Source of the DNA: Hygrophila difformis
Lineage: Eukaryota > Streptophyta > Magnoliopsida > Lamiales > Acanthaceae
Length of the DNA: 64,000 nucleotides
Reading direction: 5' to 3'
Assembly: GCA_030278955.1 (NCBI GenBank)
Contig: JAOANR010000014.1
Location: forward strand, 26,228,068-26,292,067
The notes below the pieces were generated by a model. The model had not been told where the DNA came from. It worked only from the letters and a program-made list of their open reading frames with translations, and did no database searches. The position numbers and the translations under genes were made by a program. Shown piece after piece: positions 22,756 to 34,737 of this stretch (positions are counted from its first letter, which is position 1; each line of letters opens with the position of its first letter).

Positions 22756-23650
22756 GTAGCATAACTCGTACACCCATAGTATCACTAAGTGTCGAGGCTT
22801 TAAAAATGCCATTCATAACAAAATAAAAGAAGGCCGTTTAAAAATTGTAGGTATGAAGGTGGATGTTGAGCCTTTCCCTCAGCTTCATGTTGGTGCCTTG
22901 GGATTCATCCCAAATCCGATAGATGGCGATCTGACCGAGGATGGCACCTGGCTGAGGATGGCGGCCTGGCCGATGAGTGTCGGCCTGACTGAGGATGGCG
23001 GCCTCACTGAGCACTTGTGAAGGTGGCGGCCCGGGTGAAGGCCAATGGCGGCCAGGTGATGCGAGCGAACGACGGCCGGGTGTAGGCTGATGGTGGCCGG
23101 GCAATGAGCATTGGCAGTAGAAAGGCTGTTGATGGCGGCTGAGGAGCTTGACTGCCGGCTGCTTCACGAGGGATGGCAGCGTGACCTTGGAAAGGACGAA
23201 GGACGAAGCAGTGGGTGTTGATGGCGGCTACTCATGTGTTGATGGCGGCTGGAGGGTCCTCGACGGCTGCTGGAGCTCTGTTGATGGGCCGGAGGGTCCT
23301 CGACGGTGCGGCGACTGAGCAAGTTTTAGTGCGCGGCCGAGCAACACTCCAATGGCGGCTGAGAGCAAGGCAACGGCGGCTAGGATGACGCCACGACGGC
23401 TAAGTCTAGGCTTGGCTCCACGACAACTGGGTTCAATGCGAATGGTGCCTGGAGTAATGCGAATGGTGCATGAAGTGATGCGAATGGTGCATGGAGTAAT
23501 GAGAATGGTGCCTGGAGTTATGCAAATGGTAACTGGAGTAATGCGAATGGTGTCTGGCTTAATGCGAATGGCGGCTACCAAGGCTTAAGTCGCGGCCAAG
23601 AGAGAAAAAAAAAATAGCACAAGCCGCCATTCACTTAAAAAAAGAAATAT
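22756..23650 (+). repeat. GGC-rich low-complexity internal region of element B
   Basis: Dense in GATGGCGGC and GGCGGCTG words. A tandem block at about 23430-23575 is built of ATGCGAATGGTGCCTGGAGTA-like units of 24 bases, six or seven copies. Both strands give long but compositionally biased frames that I do not regard as genes. The same block is present inverted at 28190-28500. Confidence 0.7.
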
Positions 23651-23873
23651 CAAAGTGGCGGCAAGCATGGTAGTGGCAGCATGCTTCACTTTTAATTGGA
23701 TTGTTTTCATGTTTCTTTAAAAAAATATATATATATATATAAATATTATAAATCAAATAAAATCAAGAGTGATATGCATGGTTTCTCAATTTCGAATGCC
23801 GACGGCGGTATTAACAAAATATATGCGCATTTTCGGTCTCAATTCCATCGACCGAAAGTGCAAGGGAGGCATC

Positions 23874-24354
23874 TGTTGTCACCTAAAAAGATGTTTGAGC
23901 CCATTATTGAGGCCCAGTTCCCATCGGACCAATTTTTCAAGCCCAGTCCATGGATGAGTCCGAAGATGGATGACTACGAGCTATGAGAAGCGCGGCACCA
24001 GAAGATCCGTTGGAGAGGATCATGGCGGCATTGAATACTAGGCGCCATCAGAGGAGAGGATCATGTGAGCGTTACAGATGTTACAACTTGGATGGAGGCT
24101 GGTGCTTTCCCTATAAATAATAGGAGGTGGCATCCCAGGAGAGGAACCCTCAACCTCTCCAAAGAGAAGCTGCACTTAACATTTTTTCTTTTCTGCAATT
24201 TCCTTCATGCACTTTCATTTTGTTCTTCCATTCCGCAATTTCATTCCTTTACAGCTTTCTTTAAATTCCTCTAATTTCTTTCGGCAATTTTTTGTAAGTT
24301 TCTTCAACATTCTTCAACCAACTAGGGGTTTTACTCCTCTGAAAATTTCGTGGT
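23874..24354 (+). repeat. 3' LTR of element B, truncated at its last bases
   Basis: Starts TGTTGTCACC after a purine-rich tract (CAAGGGAGGCATC). TATAAATA at 24112-24119. It ends GTGGTT where plastid-derived DNA begins. Confidence 0.85.
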
Positions 24355-24439
24355 TCTTGATGTAGATGCTACATGGTTGGTTCTCATCCTTCAAAGACTA
24401 CGAGTGTAATAGGAGCATCCGTCGACAAAAGGATCACCC

Positions 24440-24545
24440 TAAGGGCAATATAATCCTTTCGTAAAGGCCATCCTAGCCAACTTTCAGGCATTAAGATACG
24501 CTTCAAGCGCGGATGATTATCATAAGAGATTCCCAACATATCATA
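24440..24545 (-). pseudogene. ndhJ: ndhJ fragment (NADH dehydrogenase-like subunit J, plastid)
   Basis: Minus-strand translation gives [17 protein letters not shown] followed by [17 protein letters not shown], the near-C-terminal part of plastid NdhJ. It is embedded in a longer open frame whose ends are not NdhJ. A dead fragment. Confidence 0.9.
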
Positions 24546-24571
24546 AGAAATATTTCTGTTTATAAGGGCTC

Positions 24572-24607
24572 TAGGGCTATACGGACTCGAACCGTAGACC
24601 TTCTCGA
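24572..24607 (-). pseudogene. trnV-UAC: trnV-UAC 3' exon fragment (plastid)
   Basis: Minus strand reads GAGAAGGTCTACGG, GTTCGAGTCCGTATAGCCCTA: the 3' half of plastid tRNA-Val(UAC) with its T arm. Further minus-strand sequence up to about 24665 may be the end of its group II intron. In plastids trnV lies near ndhJ/K/C, so this and the ndhJ piece may come from one region. Confidence 0.8.
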
Positions 24608-24667
24608 TAAAACGGATCAAACTAATTATTATTGGTTAATAAGATCCAAAAGGTTTATCGATCCCAG

Positions 24668-25121
24668 GGGTGCAGATTCATAATAGGCATATAGAAATTA
24701 TTGTACGTCAAATAACATCAAAGGTGTTGGTTTCAGAAGATGGAATGTCTAATGTTTTTTTACCTGGAGAATTAATTGGATTGTTGCGAGCGGAACGAGT
24801 GGGGTGCGCGTTGGAAGAAGGGGTTTGTTACCGAGCCCTTTTATTGGGAATAACAAGAGCATCTCTCAATACTCAAAGTTCTATATCTGAAGCGAGTTTT
24901 CAAGAAACCGCTCGGGTCTTAGCAAAGGCGGCTCTCCGGGGTCGAATTGATTGGTTGAAGGGCCTGAAAGAGAACGTTGTTTTGGGGGGTATGATACCTG
25001 TTGGTACCGGATTGAAAAGAGCAGTGTCCCCTTCAAAACAATATGATAAGAGCCCTTTTGAAACAAAAAAAATGATCTATTCGAGGGGGAAATGCGAGAT
25101 ATTTTCTTTCACCACAGAAGA
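24668..25121 (+). pseudogene. rpoC2: rpoC2 3' fragment (plastid RNA polymerase beta'' subunit)
   Basis: Translation gives [53 protein letters not shown] and [16 protein letters not shown], the conserved C-terminal region of plastid RpoC2. A frameshift near 25085 disrupts the tail. The start methionine-like position is arbitrary. Non-functional piece of a gene of more than 4 kb. Confidence 0.93.
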
Positions 25122-25150
25122 TTATTAGCTCAGTGGTAGAGCGCGCCCCA
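25122..25150 (+). pseudogene. trnI-GAU: trnI-GAU 5' exon fragment (plastid)
   Basis: ATTATTAGCTCAGTGGTAGA followed by GCGCGCCCC corresponds to the D-arm region of plastid tRNA-Ile(GAU), cut just before the anticodon. Confidence 0.7.
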
Positions 25151-25329
25151 TAGGGCGAATTATTGCATAGCAATATCATTGTAGTCTTAGGGGTTGATTA
25201 ATGATTTGCGGTCATAACTGTGCTACAACTGGGGCATGGTGCAGAGGCAAGAAGAGCTGGTTCACGGATCAATGTTTGAAGTGGGGAGATGTGAATGTTG
25301 TAAAGCCAGGACCTCGGGCTACAAACTTA

Positions 25330-25550
25330 GAGGAGTCGATATAACTTGTTTTGTTAGGACTAAGATTTTTCATTTTTGGAGTTATTTTTTCTTTCTCTTT
25401 TGTGATTCTTTCGATTTGATCTCGAAGTGTACTTGTTCTATTAGCCCGATCCTTTATTTTTTTTCTCAATGAAGAATTTTTACAACTCGAAGATGCAATT
25501 TGACTTAATGATTTGTGAATTATCTGATTAACATTCTCTTTAGATTTCAA
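25330..25550 (-). pseudogene. ycf1: Probable ycf1 fragment (plastid)
   Basis: Minus-strand frame with SLRKKIKDRANRTSTLRDQI, then ERITKEKEKI and a NLSPNKTSYIDS stretch: a Lys/Asn/Ser-rich protein with the character of plastid Ycf1 (TIC214). Recognised from composition and phrases only; less certain than its neighbours. Confidence 0.55.
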
Positions 25551-25657
25551 TATGCTCTATGTTGTTCATCTAGAATCTAGAACTCATATTTGAAAGAAAA
25601 ATTTGATCACATAGAGCCACAAATGAAGTGGGTTAATTCAAAATTCACAGGTGAAAA

Positions 25658-25764
25658 ATGGCAAAAAAGAAAGCATTCACTCCTCTTTTGTATCTTGCAT
25701 CTATAGTATTTTTGCCCTGGTGGATTTCTCTCTCATTTACTAAAAGTCTGGAATCTTGGGTTAA
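25658..25764 (+). pseudogene. cemA: cemA 5' fragment (plastid envelope membrane protein)
   Basis: Starts with the native [37 protein letters not shown], the N-terminus of plastid CemA. It runs directly into accD sequence, showing a join between two fragments. About 100 bases upstream may be its native spacer. Confidence 0.9.
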
Positions 25765-25842
25765 ATGGTGTTCCCGTAGCACTTGGTGTTATGGATTTTC
25801 AGTTTATGGGGGGTAGTATGGGATCCGTAGTCGGGGAGAAAA
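25762..25842 (+). pseudogene. accD: accD internal fragment (plastid acetyl-CoA carboxylase beta)
   Basis: [20 protein letters not shown] and SVVGEK are the conserved carboxyltransferase core of AccD. Only about 27 codons are present. Confidence 0.9.
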
Positions 25843-25914
25843 TGGAAAGTGTTCAATTGGAACATGAAAACGTGACTAAATTGGTCCTAGTTACTCTTCG
25901 GGACAGGGTGGAAG

Positions 25915-25982
25915 AAGGGAGGGGATTCTCGCGCGCGGAAAATGATCCAAAGAATTCGAAAGAATTGAACGAGGAGCCGTAT
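25915..25982 (+). pseudogene. Possible plastid group II intron piece (rps12-like)
   Basis: AAAGAATTGAACGAGGAGCC followed by GTATG resembles the conserved domain V region of a plastid group II intron, cut before the end of the domain. The origin is inferred from that short match. Confidence 0.4.
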
Positions 25983-26485
25983 GTTCATTTGAAAAAATGG
26001 AAACCCTTCTTCTTGGATGACCGTGATACTTCCCGAACGTCGAAATTGTTGATCAATGGAGGAACACCCTTTTTGTTCAATATCTTTAGTAAGATATCAA
26101 AAAAGTGGATAACTGGCTTGTTCCATACTAGAAATAATCGCAGTGAATCCTTTGATAACGCGCACTTCTATTTGTCAATGGTAGTCCACAACCACGACAA
26201 TTGGTTGAATCCCGTGAAACCTTTTCATAGAAGTTCATTGATATCTTCTTTTTATAAAGCAAATCGACTTCGCTTCTTGAAGAATCCACATCGCTTCTCC
26301 TTCTATTGTACCACAAGATTCCCCTTTTCTGTGGACTTTTCTGTGGAAAAGGCCCGTATCAATAATTTTGATTTTACATATGGACAATTCCTCAATATCT
26401 TGTTGCGAATGAACAAGATATTTTTTTTGTGTGTCGGTAAAAAAAATCATGCTTTTGGGGGGAGATATACTATTTCACCATCGTG
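25975..26485 (+). pseudogene. ycf2: ycf2 internal fragment (plastid)
   Basis: Translation includes [56 protein letters not shown] and CVGKK, all signature phrases of plastid Ycf2 (about 2,300 aa in full). An in-frame duplication ([11 protein letters not shown]) and other changes mark it as drifting. Upstream it is fused in frame to the accD piece, giving a misleading 231-aa open frame. Confidence 0.92.
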
Positions 26486-26581
26486 ATGGTTGGTCAAGTA
26501 ATAAAAATGTTATATTTTCCGGCACATCATTATGGATTGGATTAGTCTTTCTGGTGGGTATCCTTAATTCTCTTATCTCTT
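26483..26581 (+). pseudogene. psbZ: psbZ 3' fragment (photosystem II protein Z, plastid)
   Basis: [20 protein letters not shown] and [12 protein letters not shown] then a stop: the C-terminal half of PsbZ with small changes. The plastid order psbZ-trnG(GCC) is kept downstream. Confidence 0.9.
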
Positions 26582-26838
26582 GAACCTATTCGTCCCAGAT
26601 CCAAGACTAAATGACCCCCCCCCCCCCCCAAACCCAAAAAAAAAAAAACAATTGTCTCGGCTGTAAAAGAGAATGAAAAAAAGATAGAGGGGGGTCAAAC
26701 TTCTTGGATGAAAAAATACAATTAAAAAAATAAATGAAATCACTATGAAGAGAGTCTATAGCCCAACCCTGCACAAATAAGATCCGGGTATATATTATCA
26801 TATATCTGTGGATCTATTTTGTATTACGAACAAAAAAT
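26582..26838 (+). other. Plastid psbZ-trnG spacer with C homopolymer
   Basis: Native-looking spacer between psbZ and trnG, containing a run of about 14 C followed by an A run (26616-26650). Long homopolymers like this are likely sequencing error sites. Confidence 0.6.
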
Positions 26839-26909
26839 GCGGATATAGTCGAATGGTAAAATTTCTCTTTGCCAAAGAGAAGATGCGGGTTCGATTCCCG
26901 CTATCTGCC
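26839..26909 (+). pseudogene. trnG-GCC: trnG-GCC copy of plastid origin, full length
   Basis: A 71-base sequence with the complete cloverleaf of plastid tRNA-Gly(GCC). Acceptor stem GCGGATA pairs with TATCTGC (one G-T pair), the anticodon loop is TTTGCCAAA, and the T arm is GCGGGTTCGATTCCCGC. It differs from the usual plastid gene at a few sites. It could still fold, but in the nucleus it would lack its native context and I treat it as a NUPT relic. Confidence 0.85.
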
Positions 26910-26973
26910 CAAGACCAGGCCCTTAATTTTGAAGCTAAAGGATTGGGTATAGTTGGTTGTGATAGAGTAGTGA

Positions 26974-28511
<1,538 letters not shown>

Positions 28512-28512
<1 letters not shown>

Positions 28513-28641
28513 ACACATAAATGCGGGATACTTACCACTTTTTTTTTTTTTTATGAAAAAGAAAATGATGAGGATATTGTGTGATTGTATCAAAGCCCCC
28601 ATCTTCTTATAGTTCTATACAACTCCAAGTTTAGGGATTGC

Positions 28642-28673
<32 letters not shown>

Positions 28674-29280
28674 GAAGGAAGTGTGCACAAACTATCTTGA
28701 CTATTAAACCACGTCAAGTTGAGAAACAAAAGTCAGTTATTACAAAAATTCAAAAAACACCTGAAGAAGTTGTTGAAGAGAGATGGGCAAAGGGTGTCAC
28801 TCAATCGACAATAAACAATTTACAAAAATTAAAGAAGAGATATTGAGGACACACTTATTTCTTTGTTTGCATGTTGATCATCCATATTGATTATCTTTTT
28901 TATCTAGTATTTGTTGTGGATATGACACATAGAATTGCCTTAATTACTTAGTTGATATTACTGCTTGCGTAGAGGCCAGTATGCCTTAGGAATTTATTTT
29001 ATTGCCGGCTGGTGGCCACCATCTGTATTAGTATTGTAAGTTGTTGGATTAGGGGGCGATGCTTGGACATGCTTTGTGTTTTTGGTGATTACGCGATTCT
29101 AAACTCATGTTTATCCTTATTTGCTTCTGTTTGAAATAAATTAATTAAGATAATCATTGGATTGAATGTGTGGCTACCCAGCCTTGTAATAATATATGTA
29201 AGCTGACTTATCAATAACTTAGAAAATCAATACAACGGCAACGTCGCAAAAATATTTTAGATTTTCGGGGCGTTACATGT
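28512..29280 (+). repeat. Repeat segment A' (direct copy of 19842-20416) and its continuation
   Basis: Matches segment A to about 28995, where A is interrupted by element B, then goes on for about 280 bases to GGGGCGTTACATG. That ending looks like the 3' end of a Ty3 LTR (…GGGGCGTTACA). A' therefore may be part of an older LTR element. It includes a short (AAT)n run at 28642-28672 and a coding-like remnant near 28755-28845. Confidence 0.5.
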
Positions 29281-29309
29281 ATTTTAAATTTAAGAGTTTT
29301 TTTGCATAT

Positions 29310-29430
29310 ACCGGGTATCCTCAAGCCACATTGGCCTCAAGACTAATCCCTCGAGGATCTGGTGGGCATTGAAGGGTTGTCTCTCACAAAAGTAGAATTC
29401 TGCATACATAAAGACTCGAACCCGAGACTA
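29310..29430 (-). mobile_element. SINE-like copy, family 2
   Basis: Minus strand: AGTCTCGGGTTCGAGTCTTT with a B-box-like GGTTCGAGTC, then TATGTATGCAGAATTCT and GAGAGACAACCCTTC, then CAGATCCTCGAGGGATTAG. The same order is found at 37483. Confidence 0.5.
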
Positions 29431-29565
29431 ATCAATTGAAATGTATTAAAATAATTATTAAATTACTTTATTAGAAATTCTTATTTTAAATTTTGTCAAT
29501 TGTGAATTATTATTAGGAATATTTATCAGAAAAATGTTTTAAAATAATTATTAAATGTATTAATA

Positions 29566-29729
29566 GGGGATGGGGATTTGCCTAAGCGTTCAAGTCCATG
29601 ACTTCCAACATTAGGGTTGGTGGTTCGATTCCCCGGCCCCTAGCTATCCCTCCCCTTTATTTTTTTATAATTTGTGTGGCATGGCCTCCCACCACCGTTC
29701 TCTCACTTCGGCTCCTCCGAAAAAAATTC
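29566..29729 (+). mobile_element. SINE copy, tRNA-derived family 1
   Basis: GGGGATGGGGATTTGCCTAAG head, B box GGTTCGATTCC, followed by TATAATTTGTGTGGCATGG and CTCCCACCACC, and an A-rich end. It is a retroposed tRNA-like sequence, not a working tRNA gene: it has no sensible anticodon arm and carries the SINE body. Confidence 0.75.
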
Positions 29730-31577
29730 ACTATCATTTTAATATATAAAATATATATATGCAAATTCATATTTGAAATATAAAATTGACATCACCAATA
29801 CATTCTGAATTTTGGATTGCTTGACCTTTATACTGTGTTAAATGTGAGCTCTATCGCTCATTGTGATTCTAATTAAAGAGGTTATCCCTTTGATATTATC
29901 TGGATATAGGTCATTCCATCCTATGCGTTCTTTATGATACGCCGGAAATAACACTACAAAAAAAAACAAGGATTACCGACCGAAACTACCGACCGTCCCT
30001 GCACGGGTCGCCTTCACCGACTGCACCACCGACCCCATCCAGGGGTCGTTATTTGTTGACCGTTGGGCCCCTCCCGTTAAGGGACAACGCGAGCGCCGAC
30101 CGAAGCTTCTGGGTTGGCGGTTACCGACCGCATCGCCGACCCCAAATGCGGTCAGTAACCTAGGGTTGTATATTCACCCCCAAATGGTTGTAATCGCCAT
30201 TTACGCGAACTCCCCCATTATCTTCACCAATTTCACCCCCTAAATTCACCTACCCATTCCGACCGCCGATTTCCCGACCACCGCCGCCACCGTCTCCGAC
30301 CAGCCCGGCACTGACCATCATCCTCCATCGCTCGAACGTTTCAGACAAGTCTCAAACAGAGCCTCGATTCCACTCCGGCTTCCTCCATTTCTGTCCTCCC
30401 CTCCCGCCGCCGCCGTGAGTCCTGCCCTGCCCTGCCGCCGCCGTGGAGACACAACCGCCACCCCCATTGGAGTCCTCTGCCGCTATCGCCTCCACCCTTA
30501 GCCCCTGCGAACACCGTCAAGAGCCACTGCCGGGAGCCACCTCCATCCTCCTTCCGGCCCTGCTGTAACCGCCGCCAGCCGGTGCCGTCACCGCCTCTGC
30601 CGCCTGTCCCAACCGCCGCCAGCCCCTGCTCTATTCGAGCCTGCAATCGAGGTATGTTTGGTTTCGATTTTGTTACTCGAATGAATAATCGCACAATCGG
30701 TTGAATGTTTGGACTTTACAATTCAATTCATTTATTGTGTTCCCTTGGCAAATCCAAAAATACTTGTCTTTTTTTTTTTTTTGCTTAGTTGGATTGTTTG
30801 GAAAATTTGCTATATGATGTTTATCCCTACGATCATAAAATCTGAAAGTGAATAAATTGTAATCTTGGACATAGTTTTATGATGTCGTTAGCAAATTCAC
30901 CAAAAAAATAAAAAAAATTTGAGCGTCGAATTGGCCCGACAGCAACCTGTTTTGGGCCCGAACGAACAGAATATTTGGATTCTTCAAATTCCAGGCACAT
31001 AATTCGAATCATCGCGTCGAGTAGATGAATTTTCAAATATGATATGCTCAATTCGGAGATCGTATGCGAAAGTTATGGCCTTTTGAAGTGTTTGTATTTT
31101 CTCGTCATTGGTTATGAAAACAAAAAATGTGTAAGCAATTGTTTAAGGCTTTTCGAATTTGGGATTCAAATTAGTATAATGTTGGTTTAAAATTTGGGAA
31201 GTCATGTGGGAATTGGATTTTTTGTGCACGTGCTGTGTTGGGTATTAATTAGGTAATTGTTGAAGTATAATCGAATAAACGATTCTAGGTTTTCAATGGG
31301 ATTTTGTAAAGTGCAATTTCTTTGGAAATTATAAACTAATTGAACGAACAGAGTATAAGTGCACATTGATACTATGTATGTAAGTGAGCAATCTGGATGC
31401 AACAATTACGGAGTTTAGATTATCGAATGAAACAAAAAGTATTGATGAAAAGTAGTTTTCTTTCAGCGGCTATTGACATATTCGTAAGTGATGGACCGGA
31501 GTTGGATGTACCGCTCCCGTCATGAGGTTGAAGTACTGACCTCCAAATTTAAGAGTGGAGTTGATTTGTTCTTGTGT

Positions 31578-33420
31578 ATGTCTCATCAAAACCTAAATGT
31601 GGATAGAGCACAGTGAAGATTAAGGTGTCCGTGTAGACAATGTAGGAACAAATGTTATCTTCCTGATGAGGAGATCAAGTATCATCTACAATGCAATGGA
31701 TTTGTACTCAACTATGAAAGGTGGACATGTCACGGAGAGCCACACCAATTTAGTGGGTATGACGAAATCGATACGGGCGCCTCCTCAAGGTCCGCCACTG
31801 AAGATGCTTACATACAAATGATGGGAATTGGTATTCCAGATATAACACCACCCGATGAAGGTGATGAACCGAGGCCACCCGATGAACCTAATGCACAAGA
31901 AAGAATGTTCTACCGTATGTTGGAGGCAGCCGACAAGGATTTTTGGCCTGGATGCAAGAAAATGACTTTATTGTCGACAATTGCTAGGTTGTTAATCATT
32001 AAAGCGGAACATAATTTATCTGAGAGGTGCTTCGATACTCTGTGCCAACTCATCATTGATACACTTCCCGAGGATAATGCTATGGTAAAGAACTTTTACG
32101 AGGCAAAGAAGCTACTCAAGGGATTGGGCCTACCTGTTCAGAAAATAGATTGTTGTGCTAAAGGGTGTATGTTATTTTGGCGCGAGGATGCATCGTTAGA
32201 TAGATGCAAGTTTAGTGACGGGCCTCGATATAGGGAAACAAATTCCAGTTCACGGATCGTACGGAAGTATATGTTCTATTTCCCACTTACAAACATGTTG
32301 AAACGGTTGTATACATCGGAGGCGACTGTGGAGCATATGACTTGGCATGTCGGACATGAGCATGGGTCATCCGGGGAGATGTGCCATCCTTGCGACTCGA
32401 AGGCATGGAAGCACTTTACACACTTCATCCAGATTTTGGTGCTGAAGGTCGGAAACGTCCGTTTGGGCTTATGTACGGATGGTTTCCAACCTTTTGGTCA
32501 GTCGGGCTCTCAATACTCCTGTTGGCCAGTTATTTTAACCCCTTACAACCTCCCCCCCGACATGTGTATGAAAGATGAATATATATTTCTAAGATGCATA
32601 ATTCCTGGGAGATCAAGCTCAAAGCAAGGGATAGATGTGTACCTACATCCATTAATAGCAGAGCTTTTGGAACTATGGGACGTTGGGATCACAACATACG
32701 ACAGATTCCAAACAAAACTTTCTGATGAAGATGGCATTGATGTGGACAATTGGAGATTTCCCGGCGTATGCTATGTTGTCTGGTTGAAGCATGTATGGGA
32801 AAACTGCATGCCCAGTATGTATGGAAGAAGCTTAAGAAGGGTGGCAAAGAGTCGTGGTTTGATGCTCAAAGGAGGTTCCTGCCTTTAGATCATCCTTTTC
32901 GAGCTGGTAAGTCCAAATTCAAGAAGGATTGAGAGGAACACCGAGTATATTCTGGGACCTACTTTATTGGAAAATGAATTTGGTTAGGCACAATCTGGAT
33001 GTCATGCACATTGAGAAGAATGTGTTTGAAAATGTTTTCAACACAGTTATGGACGTTCAGGGGAAGACAAAAGATAATGCGAAAGCACGAGAGGACCTCA
33101 TGACATTGTGTAATCGGCTTGAACTACATTAGGGATAGTCGTACCGACAGATATCCAAAAGCAGTATATACAATGGACAAGGAGAGGCGAGATATATTTT
33201 TGAAATGGGTTGCTGGTTTAAAATTTCCTGATGGATGTGTATCCAACCCGGGCAGATGCATAGACATGAACAAGCATAGAATGTTTGGCATGAAAAGTCA
33301 TGACTGCCATATATTCCTACAGTGTCTCTTACCGATAGGAAGCCGTGAGCTACTTTCCAAGAGTGTGTGGGAACTAATAACAGAGCTGAGCAATGTTTTT
33401 TGAGCCCTGACTGCGAGGAC
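31578..33420 (+). pseudogene. CACTA1 transposase (TNPD-like) pseudogene
   Basis: Starts MSHQNLNVDRAQ, with a stop at 31614 where the related copy at 53006 has glycine. It then continues in frame: a cysteine-rich transposon-associated domain (RCPCRQCRNKCYLPDEEIK, RWTCHGEP) and a long open stretch to about 32740 holding the main transposase domain (CDSKAWKHF, VRLGLCTDGFQPFGQSGSQY, SCWPVILTPYNLPP). Later parts are in other frames: KGGKESWFDAQRRFLPLDHP at 32840, NLVRHNLDVMHIEKNVFENV at 32980 and MKSHDCHIFLQCLLPIGSRE at 33290. At least three frame changes make it non-functional. Domain order matches PF13963/PF02992-type plant En/Spm proteins. Confidence 0.88.
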
Positions 33421-34460
33421 ACTTAAAGTTAGGGACTTAGAAAGAACGGTACGCAACAAGGCACATAATAAAGGAAGTATTTGCAATGCATATACGGTCC
33501 GGGAGGCATCGATTTTCTGCTCTCATTACTTTGAGAAGCATGTTTTCACCTGCGGGAGGAATGTGCCAAGGAATGATGATGGTGGCATAATGCCCTATGA
33601 CGAATGCCTTCATAGTGTATTCAAATACGCGGGGCGTGCCCAAGGGAAATCCAAGAAGAGGCGAATGAGGGAGGAGAGTTGAAAGCCGTACATATTTACC
33701 TCCTGTTGAATTGTTAGGAGCTCGAACCGTATCTCGAGTAAGTGCATTTTACAATCATTCTTGAATTGAACACAACTTTTACTGTTTAAAATCTAACCAA
33801 ATGCAGTGTCTTATAATAGGATGTTCACAGAACAACTGCTTGACGATAATCCTGAAATGAGTGGCTCGGACATTTGGAGAGCGCAATCAGCGGACTTTCC
33901 TAGATGGTTTGAGGCACATGTGAATGAAAATCCACCGGACAATCCATGCATTCTTCACATAGCACAGGGGCCACTTCCCGTTTGTACATTTTATTCTATG
34001 TACTTTGTAAATGAGATGAAATTTCACACGAAAAGCACGGTAGGCAAAAATCGACATACAACAGTGGTGTTTGTATCGCTTTGGAGTCTCACGGAGACTA
34101 CTATGGTATAATTGAAGAGATTATAATCATAGAGTATCCCTGCTGCCTATCAAGCAAACTGCCTTCTTCAAATGTAGATGGTTTGACCCCCGTGAAGGAA
34201 TTGAGACACACACTCATTCGAACTACAAGCTAGTTAAAATAAACCACTCAAAGTCTTTGAACGTATATGAACCATTCATATTTGCTAGTCAAGATGAACA
34301 GGTGTGCTACGTACTGTTCCCAACCATCACACCTGTTGCTAGCCGAAATGAGTGGCTGGCCATGTGTAAAGTCAAACCTAGAGGTGTAATAACAATTAGG
34401 CAAGGGGAAGAAGCTGAAGCCTTCCAGGTCGATGTTACTGAACAACAATAGCTCGAAACT
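33421..34460 (+). pseudogene. CACTA1 transposase C-terminal part (DUF4218/DUF4216-like), broken
   Basis: In pieces: VRNKAHNKGSICNAY and GRNVPRNDDGG (DUF4218 tail), then SDIWRAQSADFPRWFEAHVN and FHTKSTVGKNRHTTVVFVSL (33806-34110), then NVYEPFIFASQDEQVCYVLF and WLAMCKVKPRG (34257-34450), which is DUF4216-like. Frames and stops do not join without introns or repair. Together with the preceding part this accounts for a normal-size CACTA transposase. Confidence 0.75.
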
Positions 34461-34737
34461 ACAACTATCACGGTGAGTCGAGAGCAATTTACAGACGAAG
34501 TGGTTCAATATGTTGATCTTCAACAAGATGAGAGTATTGATTCTGAATCCTCGATAGGCATTGATTCCACCTCAGATGAGTCTGATCCGGATGATCCTTC
34601 CCAGGATACTTTAGACGATGACTTCCAACTTTGACATGTGATGAACTTAATTGTTATAATTACTGTCACAATCTAAAAATTTAGTTACCTAAATTTTGGT
34701 ATTTAGTATTGTGTTCTAATGTATTTTAAGCTTTGCA

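Larger units (their letters stand above)
20417..24354 (+). mobile_element. Degenerate gag-only Ty3-type LTR retrotransposon (element B)
   Basis: Direct LTRs of about 485 bp (20417-20902 and 23874-24354) flank an internal domain with a decayed gag frame and then a GC-rich, GGC-repeat-laden region without pol. In the first 130 bases the two LTRs differ at about nine positions, so it is clearly older than the TR-GAG element. The left edge is preceded by GGAAT. The right LTR stops six bases short (…GTGGTT), directly at the plastid DNA, so the original right target duplication is lost. Related to Tat/Retand-type non-autonomous elements by its Gag. Confidence 0.85.

Noticed and set aside
22838..23588. 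Frames of 78-117 aa with repeated MRMVPGV or TIRITPGT motifs
   Set aside because: They come from the 24-bp tandem repeat in element B and its inverted copy, readable on both strands. No evidence of translation.
25791..26486. A 231-aa protein-coding gene
   Set aside because: It is an accidental fusion of accD, intron-like and ycf2 fragments.
26839..26909. A functional tRNA-Gly gene
   Set aside because: The sequence is the plastid gene, next to a psbZ piece, inside a plastid mosaic. It has base changes, so it is called a relic.
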